Positions 1 through 7,145 of a stretch of 31,457 nt of DNA are shown in pieces (position 1 is the stretch's first letter; each line of letters starts with the position of its first letter). Both the position numbers and the translations under genes were made by a program. Source of the stretch: Woeseiaceae bacterium (GTDB lineage: Bacteria > Pseudomonadota > Gammaproteobacteria > Steroidobacterales > Woeseiaceae); NCBI GenBank assembly GCA_022866645.1, contig JALHUQ010000094.1, forward strand, positions 1-31,457, given 5' to 3'. The notes beneath the pieces are model-generated. The model was not told where the DNA came from. It worked only from the letters and a program-made list of their open reading frames with translations, and did no database searches.

Positions 1-1068
1 CGCAGCGAACGCCCAGAATCGCTTGCCGTCGTTGGCTGCCCAGGGAAAGGAAAACGTGCGAAATGTCGCTCCGCTGGCAGGCTGGTCGAACGGACAAATC
101 TGAAAGACTACCTCCCCCTTGCCGCATCTCTGGTTGCCATCATTTGAGCAGAGCGCGCTCAGAATTGCGTCGGGCTCGTTGCTATCGCCTTTTCGCCGAT
201 AGACGACGACAAAATCCTGGCCCACGGCAGTGACGGAAACGCCGGTTACCTGGTTTTGTTCCTCCGAAATCTTTATCGAATTTGTCCACGTCTTACCGTT
301 ATCAGATGATCGCCTGAGGAGCAGCTTTGCGCCGCCACTATTGCCGGTAAATACGGCATAGACGACGATTAATGTGCCGGTCGGTGTTGAAACTGCAATC
401 GGTGCCGTCTCACCCTCCACAAAGACTTGTTCGTTGATCGTGCCTTGTTGAGAAACCGGATCTACGAGGTAATAAAACGCGGGTTTATCGATGAACCGCC
501 CCTCGGATCCGTCAGCTACGGTGATGATTCTATTTTCCGGCTTCCAGAAGTCTTGGTCTTCCTGCGGAAATTCGACCCAGCGTTGAATCGCGAGCACACC
601 GGCATCGCTGTCACGGAAAGCCGCAATGTAATTCAGGATCGCGAGACCGGGAGAATTGCCGGGAATCGCAACGACACCCGGATCTGCAGCGAATCCCATG
701 CCGAGCGAGTTGGGGTGACCCAGGAATCCCGGCGCAAGGCGGCTGTACCAGGTTTGGCCGGCATCGCTACTCATGCTGACGCCCATCCAGGAATCACCCT
801 GCACCGTCGTCAAATCGGCCGCGCGCAAGTCGTTATAGGCGCAGAAGATGTAGGCCTCGTTGCCTGGGCGAACGATGCACGACGGTTCCTGCTGCTGCTT
901 CAATCCCATGTCCCGAATATTGGCGGGATCGGGAGTAATGCCAATGATGTTTGTATTCGCACTCGGCGTAACAAAATCGCCTTGGGCGGCCACTGGATTC
1001 GCTGCTGCAAAAACCAACAGTCCGACTGCGATGATCGAGCACATGCCCGATTCCCTGATTCCTTGCAT
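1..1068 (-). CDS. Exported Asp-box (BNR/sialidase-like) protein, 3' end outside window
   Basis: An open frame of 356 codons runs without a stop from an ATG at 1068 off the left edge, so the protein is partial. A Shine-Dalgarno AGGAG lies six bases before the ATG. Residues 1-29 look like a Sec signal peptide: a charged start, a hydrophobic core IIAVGLLVF, then AAANPVAAQ as a likely cleavage region. Two Asp-box motifs (S-x-D-x-G-x-T-W) are visible, SSDAGQTW at 100-107 and SSDNGKTW at 254-261. These mark beta-propeller blades of the sialidase/BNR fold. The fold alone does not prove sialidase activity, and no catalytic Arg triad could be assigned. The protein probably acts in the periplasm or outside the cell. 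A second Asp-box protein lies at 14346-15548. Gene and fold are well supported; the substrate is unknown. Confidence 0.8.
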   Translation of the reverse strand, partial: MQGIRESGMCSIIAVGLLVFAAANPVAAQGDFVTPSANTNIIGITPDPANIRDMGLKQQQEPSCIVRPGNEAYIFCAYNDLRAADLTTVQGDSWMGVSMSSDAGQTWYSRLAPGFLGHPNSLGMGFAADPGVVAIPGNSPGLAILNYIAAFRDSDAGVLAIQRWVEFPQEDQDFWKPENRIITVADGSEGRFIDKPAFYYLVDPVSQQGTINEQVFVEGETAPIAVSTPTGTLIVVYAVFTGNSGGAKLLLRRSSDNGKTWTNSIKISEEQNQVTGVSVTAVGQDFVVVYRRKGDSNEPDAILSALCSNDGNQRCGKGEVVFQICPFDQPASGATFRTFSFPWAANDGKRFWAFAA

Positions 1069-1134
1069 TTTCCGCTCCTGCCGGCAGCCGCGTATTACTG
1101 GCTTATTTTCGCGCGTATGGCGTCGGGTTGCCGG

Positions 1135-1163
1135 TTATTATTTAAGCGAGCATTATAAGTCAA
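1135..1163 (-). promoter_or_regulatory. Sigma70-like promoter for the Asp-box protein gene
   Basis: On the minus strand a -35 box TTGACT (1163-1158) is separated by exactly 17 bases from a -10 box TAATAA (1140-1135). Transcription would begin near 1128 and leave a leader of about 60 nt before the ATG at 1068. The rest of the 1069-1347 spacer shows no gene. Confidence 0.5.
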
Positions 1164-1334
1164 GCACATGGAATACCGAAGACAATTAGTAAATACGTAA
1201 TTACCCGGACAAAAAAGCAGGTCATAAGAGAAGCATTACTCGTTATGTGAAGTGAGACCATCTTTGACAGTTCAACGATCGATGACGGCCCTGACCTTCA
1301 TATCCCGACAGGGCTCACTCCGACTCCATTCTAA

Positions 1335-1362
1335 AGGTCGAAATTAATTAGAGGTCGAAATT
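1335..1362. repeat. Short direct repeat across the end of the aldehyde dehydrogenase gene
   Basis: The 11-mer AGGTCGAAATT occurs at 1335-1345 and 1352-1362 with a 17-bp period. The right copy encodes the last residues of the dehydrogenase and the left copy lies just beyond the stop codon. It looks like a small tandem duplication of the gene end. Confidence 0.6.
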
Positions 1363-2865
1363 GATGCCCTGCGCCAGTGGCAGGTTCTTGCCCCAGTTGA
1401 TCGTGTTCGTCTGACGGCGCATGTAGGCTTTCCAGGCATCACTGCCTGCTTCACGGCCGCCGCCGGTTTCTTTTTCGCCACCGAAAGCCCCGCCGATCTC
1501 GGCACCGGAGGTGCCGATATTGACGTTCGCGATTCCGCAATCGGAGCCGCCCGCCGACAGGAAGTACTCGGCGTGCTGCAGATTGTCGGTAAAGATGGCC
1601 GATGAAAGTCCCTGCACGACGCCGTTTTGCATCGCAATGGCTTCGTCCAGGGTCTCGTAGGAAATCAGGTAAAGAATCGGCCCAAAGGTTTCGGTCTGCA
1701 CGATATCCCAGTCATTCCTGGCGACCGCTATTGCCGGTGTCATGAAATTACCCGGTCCGTCCAGGCGCTCACCACCGCACAAAATCTGACCGCCAGCTTC
1801 GCGGACAGCGGCACAGGCTGCTTGCACTCTTTCGATAGACGATGCGTCAATCAACGGTCCCATCAACGTGTCAGGCTTCAACGGATCGCCGATACGAATC
1901 TGGCCGTAGGCTTTGACAAGCGCTTCCTTGAGTTCTTCGAATCGTGAGCTGTGCGCGATGATGCGCCGTGTTGACGTACAACGTTGGCCGGCTGTACCGA
2001 CGGAGCCGAACACAATAGCCGGTACGACGAGATTCATGTTCGCGTACTCGTCGACAATAATCGCGTTGTTGCCGCCCAACTCCAGCAGGCACTTGCCCAT
2101 GCGGGCAGACACGTTTTCGCTGACCTGACGGCCTACGGCGCAGGAGCCGGTAAACGAGACCAGGTTAATGCGTCGGTCGTCGACAAACTTTTGCGCGAGT
2201 TGATTGCTGCCGTCATTGATCAGGAAGAATATGTCGGGCAAGTCCATGCCGGCGAGGGCATGGCTAATGATTTTTTGTACTGCAACGCCGCACAAAGGCG
2301 CTTTCGGCGACGGCTTCCAGATGTTCACGTTGCCGCAGATGGCCGCTATGCACGAGTTCCACGCGTACACCGCGACCGGAAAGTTAAAGGCTGAAATCGT
2401 GCCAACGATGCCCAGCGGGTGCCACTGTTCGTACATGCGATGCTGAGGCCGTTCCGAGTGCATGGTGCGGCCGTACATCATTCGCGATTGGCCGACCGCG
2501 AAATCAGCAATATCAATCATCTCCTGAACTTCGCCGTCGCCTTCGGCTTTGATTTTCCCCATTTCCAGAGACACGAGGCTGCCGAGCGCGTCCTTGTGTT
2601 CTCGCAGCGCATTTCCGATACGGCGTACCGCTTCGCCGCGCAAGGGTGCAGGGATCGCTCGCCACGCAACAAAGGACTTTTCGGCTGCAGCGACTACTTT
2701 TTCGTATTCGGCCAGCGTCGTAGAACGAACGCTCGCGATGACTTCGTTGGTCGCCGGATTTATCGACTCAATGAGCCCGGCCGACTTGTCGGCGCTGGAT
2801 TTCGCACCGATCCAGGTGCCGTCGTTGACCGCGCCGAGGCCCAGTTGATCAAGAATTTGTTTCAT
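1348..2865 (-). CDS. amaB: ALDH7-family aldehyde dehydrogenase (L-aminoadipate-semialdehyde dehydrogenase-like)
   Basis: This 505-residue protein is an NAD(P)-dependent aldehyde dehydrogenase of the ALDH7 (antiquitin) branch. That branch oxidises alpha-aminoadipate semialdehyde in lysine catabolism, among other aldehydes. The oxyanion Asn sits in AFNFP (N161), the cofactor-binding Lys in WKPSPKAP (K184), the general-base Glu in ELGG (E262) and the nucleophile Cys in GQRCTSTRR (C296). The ELGGNNAI and GGEKETGGGREAGSDAWK segments are typical of ALDH7 rather than other ALDH families. Length is normal. The ATG at 2865 has AGGAG seven bases upstream. No other lysine-degradation gene lies next to it, so the physiological substrate is inferred from the subfamily only. 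It is transcribed away from the class II DAHP synthase across a 261-bp spacer. Confidence 0.85.
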   Translation of the reverse strand: MKQILDQLGLGAVNDGTWIGAKSSADKSAGLIESINPATNEVIASVRSTTLAEYEKVVAAAEKSFVAWRAIPAPLRGEAVRRIGNALREHKDALGSLVSLEMGKIKAEGDGEVQEMIDIADFAVGQSRMMYGRTMHSERPQHRMYEQWHPLGIVGTISAFNFPVAVYAWNSCIAAICGNVNIWKPSPKAPLCGVAVQKIISHALAGMDLPDIFFLINDGSNQLAQKFVDDRRINLVSFTGSCAVGRQVSENVSARMGKCLLELGGNNAIIVDEYANMNLVVPAIVFGSVGTAGQRCTSTRRIIAHSSRFEELKEALVKAYGQIRIGDPLKPDTLMGPLIDASSIERVQAACAAVREAGGQILCGGERLDGPGNFMTPAIAVARNDWDIVQTETFGPILYLISYETLDEAIAMQNGVVQGLSSAIFTDNLQHAEYFLSAGGSDCGIANVNIGTSGAEIGGAFGGEKETGGGREAGSDAWKAYMRRQTNTINWGKNLPLAQGINFDL

Positions 2866-3041
2866 CGAATTGCTCCTAAGTCGGCGCGCATTGTGCCAAT
2901 GTCGTCGCAGGCTTGCCAGTTTTGGCGGCTACTTTGGCGGATGAAAAATGTCACGAAAACAAAGGCTTTTGCCGCCTGATGATCGACATCCTGAAGTTGC
3001 CTGAAATAGTCTTTCTAAACCTTTGATTACATGAGAAACTT

Positions 3042-3070
3042 TTGAGCCACCATTGCACCCGTGGCATAGT
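3042..3070 (+). promoter_or_regulatory. Candidate promoter for the class II DAHP synthase
   Basis: TTGAGC at 3042-3047 and CATAGT at 3065-3070 are separated by 17 bases, a fair sigma70 match. They lie about 60 bases before the GTG start at 3127. A GC-rich hairpin (3081-3101, 9-bp stem with one G-T pair, loop TGA) would fall in the leader. No U-run follows it, so it is not a canonical intrinsic terminator. Prediction by eye only. Confidence 0.35.
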
Positions 3071-3126
3071 CCGCGCTGCTCGATCGGGCTGAGCCCGGTC
3101 GCCAATCGACGAGAAGACGAGAAACT

Positions 3127-4479
3127 GTGAGCAAATCCATACCGAAAAGTGACTGGCATCCCGCGAGCTGGCAAAGCAAGGAGGCCACGCAGCAGGCAAC
3201 GTACCCGGATTTGGCAGCGCTGGACCGGGCTGTTGCAGACCTGAGCCGTCTTCCGCCCATAACGACGTCCTGGGAAGTGGACGCGCTGAAGGCCCATTTC
3301 GCAAAAGCGCAAGCTGGTGAAGCGTTCGTGTTGCAGGGCGGAGACTGCGCCGAGACCTTTGATGAATGTACCTCGGAAAACATCGTTGCCAAGTTGAAAA
3401 TTCTGCTGCAAATGAGTCTCGTGATAATTTACGGCATGAAGAAACCGGTCATTCGGGTCGGGCGTATGGCAGGGCAATATGCGAAACCGCGTTCGGCCGA
3501 TACTGAAACGCGTGATGGCGTCACCTTGCCGAGTTTTCGGGGTGATCTGGTCAATCGCAGCGGCTTTACAGCAGAGGACCGGACGCCCGATCCGCAGATG
3601 ATTCTACGCGGTTACGAGCGCGCCTCTCTGACCTTGAACTTCGTTCGATCCCTGATCGATGGCGGTTTTGCCGACTTGCATCATCCCGAGTACTGGGATC
3701 TGGATTGGGTTGGGCATTCGTCGGCTGCGGCGGAATATCACAATATCGTTTCGTCCATTTCCGATTCGCTGGATTTCCTTGAAACTGTTTCAGGACGCCA
3801 ATTCCACCGGACCCAGCGCGCCGACATCTACGCCGCACATGAGGGTCTGCACCTGCATTACGAGCAGGCTCAGACGCGCTATCTGGATCGCCGCGAACGC
3901 TGGTACAACCTGACGACCCACTTTCCCTGGATTGGTATGCGAACGGCGCAGCTGGACGGTGCTCACATCGAGTATTTTCGCGGCATCGCGAACCCCGTTG
4001 GCGTGAAGATCGGCCCGGGAATGACCCGTGAGTGGCTGCAGGGCATCGTCGAAGTGCTGAACCCGAACAACGAACCCGGCCGCCTGACGCTGATACATCG
4101 TTTTGGCGCCAAATCGGTCGATGATCATTTGCCGGACATGATCCGTACCGTCAAAGAGATGGGCGCTCAGGTTTTGTGGGTCTGCGATCCCATGCACGGC
4201 AACACCGAGAGCACCTCGGATGGCACGAAAACGCGCCGTTTCGATAACGTTGTCGCGGAACTTGAGGCGGCGTTCAGGGTGCATGAAGCCATGGGCAGCT
4301 ACCTCGGTGGCGTGCATCTGGAGCTGACGGGCGAAAACGTCACGGAATGCACCGGTGGCGCGCGTGGCTTGATCGATACGGACCTCGCTCGCGCCTACAA
4401 ATCGACCGTGGATCCGCGCCTTAATTACGAACAAGCCATGGAAATCGCGATGCGCATCTCGGGCCTCAACAAATCCTGA
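3127..4479 (+). CDS. Class II (plant-type) 3-deoxy-7-phosphoheptulonate synthase
   Basis: This 450-residue enzyme condenses phosphoenolpyruvate and erythrose 4-phosphate to DAHP, the first step of the shikimate pathway in the cytoplasm. It belongs to the class II (AroA-II) family, not the shorter AroF/G/H type. Diagnostic segments include GGDCAETFDE, RVGRMAGQYAKPRS, HEGLHLHYEQ and DPMHGNT. The expected metal ligands are present: C74, H357, E399 and D429 by comparison with the Mycobacterium enzyme. The start is GTG at 3127, which gives a normal-length N-terminus. The Shine-Dalgarno sequence is weak. The gene is monocistronic and runs into a strong palindrome shared with convergent rluE. Feedback regulation cannot be read from the sequence. 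Confidence 0.93.
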   Translation: MSKSIPKSDWHPASWQSKEATQQATYPDLAALDRAVADLSRLPPITTSWEVDALKAHFAKAQAGEAFVLQGGDCAETFDECTSENIVAKLKILLQMSLVIIYGMKKPVIRVGRMAGQYAKPRSADTETRDGVTLPSFRGDLVNRSGFTAEDRTPDPQMILRGYERASLTLNFVRSLIDGGFADLHHPEYWDLDWVGHSSAAAEYHNIVSSISDSLDFLETVSGRQFHRTQRADIYAAHEGLHLHYEQAQTRYLDRRERWYNLTTHFPWIGMRTAQLDGAHIEYFRGIANPVGVKIGPGMTREWLQGIVEVLNPNNEPGRLTLIHRFGAKSVDDHLPDMIRTVKEMGAQVLWVCDPMHGNTESTSDGTKTRRFDNVVAELEAAFRVHEAMGSYLGGVHLELTGENVTECTGGARGLIDTDLARAYKSTVDPRLNYEQAMEIAMRISGLNKS

Positions 4480-4484
4480 AACTG

Positions 4485-4538
4485 AATTAAGGTGACAGTG
4501 ACCTTAACTCCCGAGTTAAGGTCACTGTCACCTTAATT
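4485..4538. repeat. Perfect 54-bp palindrome (26-bp arms, 2-nt centre) at a convergent gene junction
   Basis: Bases 4485-4510 are the exact reverse complement of 4513-4538, with CC at the centre. Each arm is itself partly self-complementary (TTAAGGT...ACCTTAA), so DNA or RNA could also form two smaller hairpins. It lies six bases after the DAHP synthase stop. Its right arm contains the last two sense codons and the TGA of rluE on the other strand. It may act as a bidirectional transcription terminator. Its compact nested structure resembles REP/BIME-type extragenic repeats. No second copy was found in this window. Confidence 0.9.
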
Positions 4539-5097
4539 GGTCGAGGGACTGCCAGGCGGCCTCAGTGCTCATCTCCCGCGTATTGCCGGGCGCCAACTTG
4601 TCCAGGGTCCAGGGTCCTACCGAGTATCGAATCAGCCGCAGAGTGGGAAGGCCGACAGCGGCTGTCATGCGGCGTACCTGCCGGTTACGCCCCTCCGAAA
4701 GCGTGATTTCTATCCAGCTATCCGCAATGCTCTTACGCTGACGAATGGGTGGATCGCGGTCCCATAGATTTGCCGGCGTGTCGATTCGTCGGGCGTCAAC
4801 GGCCTTTGCCATACCGTCTTTGAGCTCCACACCCATAATCAGAGACTGTATCTGATCGTCATTGGGGATGCCCTCGATCTGCGCCCAGTAGCGCTTCTGG
4901 ATCTTCGACTTGGGCTGACTGATTCGCGCCTGCAATCGACCCTCATTCGTCAGGAGCAGCAATCCTTCACTGTCATAATCCAGCCGGCCAGCGGCGTATA
5001 CGCCGGGCGACTTGACGTAGTCCGCCAAGGTGGCACGCCCATCAGGATCCGTGAACTGGCACAGCACCTGAAACGGCTTGTTAAGAAGAATCAACAC
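4528..5097 (-). CDS. rluE: RluE-type 23S rRNA pseudouridine synthase
   Basis: A small RsuA/RluE-family pseudouridine synthase of 189 residues. In E. coli RluE modifies U2457 of 23S rRNA. The catalytic Asp is in AGRLDYDSEG (D40), followed by the family block LLLLTNEG. A second conserved block is EGRNRQVRRM. There is no N-terminal S4 domain, as expected for RluE. I prefer the GTG at 5097 (MLILLNKPF) because GGGGAG lies eight bases upstream and homologues begin here. An in-frame ATG at 5130 would add 11 residues without a better ribosome site. The last codons and stop lie inside the 54-bp palindrome. It is divergent from icd, as in E. coli. Confidence 0.9.
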   Translation of the reverse strand: MLILLNKPFQVLCQFTDPDGRATLADYVKSPGVYAAGRLDYDSEGLLLLTNEGRLQARISQPKSKIQKRYWAQIEGIPNDDQIQSLIMGVELKDGMAKAVDARRIDTPANLWDRDPPIRQRKSIADSWIEITLSEGRNRQVRRMTAAVGLPTLRLIRYSVGPWTLDKLAPGNTREMSTEAAWQSLDQLR

Positions 5098-5156
5098 TTT
5101 TTGTGCTCCCCGTCGAACTGTACAATGCATGCCTTTCCCGATCCTCTGGACCCAGC

Positions 5157-6497
5157 ATGCACTACGATCATATCAATGTGCCCGCGGATGGCGCGCCTAT
5201 CACCGCGAATCCCGACCACAGTCTAAACGTTCCGAACTTTCCCATCATTCCTTACGTCGAAGGCGACGGCATCGGTATCGACGTCACGCCCGTAATGCTG
5301 GACGTGGTCAACGCTGCCGTCAGTAAGGCTTACGGTGACGGGCGCGCAATCAAGTGGATGCAGGTCTATGCGGGCGCCAAAGCAACCGAGATCTACGGCG
5401 AAAATGAATACCTGCCGGAAGAAACGCTGGACGCGTTTCGACGATATCTCGTCTCGATCAAAGGCCCGCTGTCGACCCCCACCGGCGGCGGCATCCGGTC
5501 CCTGAACGTCGCTATTCGGCAGACGCTCGATCTGTATGCCTGCGTGCGGCCGATCCGATATTTTCCCGGCGTGCAAACGCCGATGCTGCAATCCGAACTG
5601 GTCAGCATGACAGTGTTTCGAGAGAACACTGAAGACATCTACGCCGGTATCGAATTTCCGACCGGATCCGAGCAAGTGCAGAAACTGATTCACTTTTTGC
5701 AGACAGAACTCGGCGTCACCGAAATTCGTTTTCCACTCAGCTCAGGAATCGGCATCAAGCCAGTTTCGCGGGAAGGTTCGGAGCGACTGATTCGCAAGGC
5801 GATACAACATTGCATCGATCGTGACCTGAAGTCCGTCACGCTGGTGCACAAAGGCAACATCATGAAATTCACGGAAGGCGCTTTTTGCCACTGGGGATAT
5901 GATGTCGCCCGAACTGAATTCGGAGCGAAAGAAATTGGTGACGGACCGTGGTTGTCATTCAAAAACCCGAAGACCGGTCGCGAGATTGTGATCAAGGACG
6001 TTATCGCCGACAATTTTCTGCAGCAGATCTTGCTGCGGCCGGAAGAGTACGACGTCATCGCCACATTGAACCTGAACGGCGACTACATCTCCGACGCGTT
6101 GGCGGCGCAGGTCGGTGGCATTGGCATTGCGCCGGGTGCCAATCTTGCGGATGCGATAGGCGTTTTCGAAGCGACCCATGGAACAGCGCCCGGTTTCGCC
6201 GGTAAAGATCGGGTCAATCCGGGTTCGCTGATTCTGTCGGCGGCGATGATGCTGCGCTACATCGCTTGGGACGCCGCCGCCGACCTCGTCCTCAAAGGCG
6301 TTGCGAACACCATAGCCAACGGCGAACTGACCTTCGATCTGGCACGCCTGCGTGTCGCCATTCATCAACCGAAACGCAAGGACAAACCGCATGGCAAGAA
6401 AGACGTGGAGCTCGCGCTGGACCAGATGATCCCGGGTGCAACGCTGGTCGGCACACGTGGTTTTGGCGCGGCGATAATTCGCCACATGGACGACTGA
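5157..6497 (+). CDS. icd: Isocitrate dehydrogenase, E. coli Icd type, with atypical coenzyme residues
   Basis: TCA-cycle enzyme converting isocitrate to 2-oxoglutarate and CO2. It has 446 residues from the ATG at 5157, longer than the E. coli protein (416). Substrate-site blocks are clear: GGIRSLNVAIRQ, with the Ser matching the E. coli S113 phosphorylation site at S115 here, and VFRENTEDIYAGIEF and VHKGNIMKFTEG. The NADP-discriminating pair that is Lys-Tyr in E. coli (HGTAPKYAG) is Gly-Phe here (G346, F347). The Tyr in the later TYDFERL block is Phe, with the Arg kept. The C-terminus carries an extra stretch (QPKRKDKPHGKK) before FGAAIIRHM. An in-frame GTG at 5103 would add 18 residues unlike homologues. 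It leads a run with udg, uvrC and pgsA. Confidence 0.93.
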   Translation: MHYDHINVPADGAPITANPDHSLNVPNFPIIPYVEGDGIGIDVTPVMLDVVNAAVSKAYGDGRAIKWMQVYAGAKATEIYGENEYLPEETLDAFRRYLVSIKGPLSTPTGGGIRSLNVAIRQTLDLYACVRPIRYFPGVQTPMLQSELVSMTVFRENTEDIYAGIEFPTGSEQVQKLIHFLQTELGVTEIRFPLSSGIGIKPVSREGSERLIRKAIQHCIDRDLKSVTLVHKGNIMKFTEGAFCHWGYDVARTEFGAKEIGDGPWLSFKNPKTGREIVIKDVIADNFLQQILLRPEEYDVIATLNLNGDYISDALAAQVGGIGIAPGANLADAIGVFEATHGTAPGFAGKDRVNPGSLILSAAMMLRYIAWDAAADLVLKGVANTIANGELTFDLARLRVAIHQPKRKDKPHGKKDVELALDQMIPGATLVGTRGFGAAIIRHMDD

Positions 6498-6502
6498 AGC
6501 GC

Positions 6503-7141
6503 TTGAACAACGACGCGATATTCGACAAAGATTGCCGCGACTGCCCGAGGCTTGCGACGTTTCTGGATGACGTCAGCGAAAAGCACCCCGACTATTACTG
6601 CCGACCGGTACCGCCATTCGGCAGCGCGGACGCTCGCTTCCTGGTGGTCGGCCTCGCGCCGGGTATGCATGGCGCGAACAGAACCGGACGGCCGTTTACA
6701 GGCGACCACGCGGGAATTCTTCTTTACCAGATGTTGCACAAATACGGCTTTGCCACACACGACCAGTCAGTAGCGGCGGACGACGATCTGCGACTCATCG
6801 ATTGCCGGATCACCAATGCCGTGAAGTGCCTGCCGCCGGACAACAAGCCGGTCGGCAACGAGATCAACACCTGCAACAACTTCCTCGCGAACGAACTTCG
6901 AACCTTGCCTGAGAATTCCGTAGTAATGGCATTGGGTGGTATCGCACATCGCGCAGTCATCAAAGCACTGGGAATGCGTCAGGCAGAATTCAAGTTCGGC
7001 CATGCCGTCGTGCACGATGCAGAATATTTTCGATTGCTGGACTCGTATCATTGCAGTCGCTACAACACCAATACGCGCCGCCTCACAGCAAAAATGTTCG
7101 ACGAGATATTTGCGAAGGCTCGGGAGTTGTTGGAAAACTGA
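6503..7141 (+). CDS. Family 5 (UDGb-type) uracil-DNA glycosylase
   Basis: A base-excision repair glycosylase of 212 residues with a predicted 4Fe-4S cluster. The cluster ligands are C11 and C14 (CRDC), C109 and C124. Motif GLAPGMHGANRTGRPFTGD (51-69) identifies family 5 (UDGb) rather than family 4, whose motif is GEAPG. UDGb enzymes remove uracil, and often hypoxanthine or xanthine, from DNA. The distal motif SYHCSRYNTNT contains the conserved His region. The TTG at 6503 is chosen because it lies five bases after the icd stop and gives the homologous N-terminus. The longer in-frame opening back to 6266 overlaps icd and is not conserved-looking. It is tightly followed by uvrC, a second DNA repair gene. 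Confidence 0.88.
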   Translation: MNNDAIFDKDCRDCPRLATFLDDVSEKHPDYYCRPVPPFGSADARFLVVGLAPGMHGANRTGRPFTGDHAGILLYQMLHKYGFATHDQSVAADDDLRLIDCRITNAVKCLPPDNKPVGNEINTCNNFLANELRTLPENSVVMALGGIAHRAVIKALGMRQAEFKFGHAVVHDAEYFRLLDSYHCSRYNTNTRRLTAKMFDEIFAKARELLEN

Positions 7142-7145
7142 CGCT

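Noticed and set aside
427..1158. Plus-strand 243-residue open frame
   Set aside because: It is antisense to the exported Asp-box protein, whose frame has a signal peptide, a ribosome site and two Asp-boxes. The plus frame has no recognisable domain.
2945..3126. CRISPR or repeat array in the spacer before the DAHP synthase
   Set aside because: Only a duplicated TTTGGCGG and one hairpin are present. There is no regular repeat-spacer pattern here or elsewhere in the window.
6266..6502. N-terminal extension of the uracil-DNA glycosylase frame
   Set aside because: It lies wholly within icd in another frame and is Arg-rich. The TTG at 6503 gives the family N-terminus.
6936..7145. N-terminal extension of UvrC
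   Set aside because: It overlaps the glycosylase gene, and the GIY-YIG domain begins normally from GTG at 7146.
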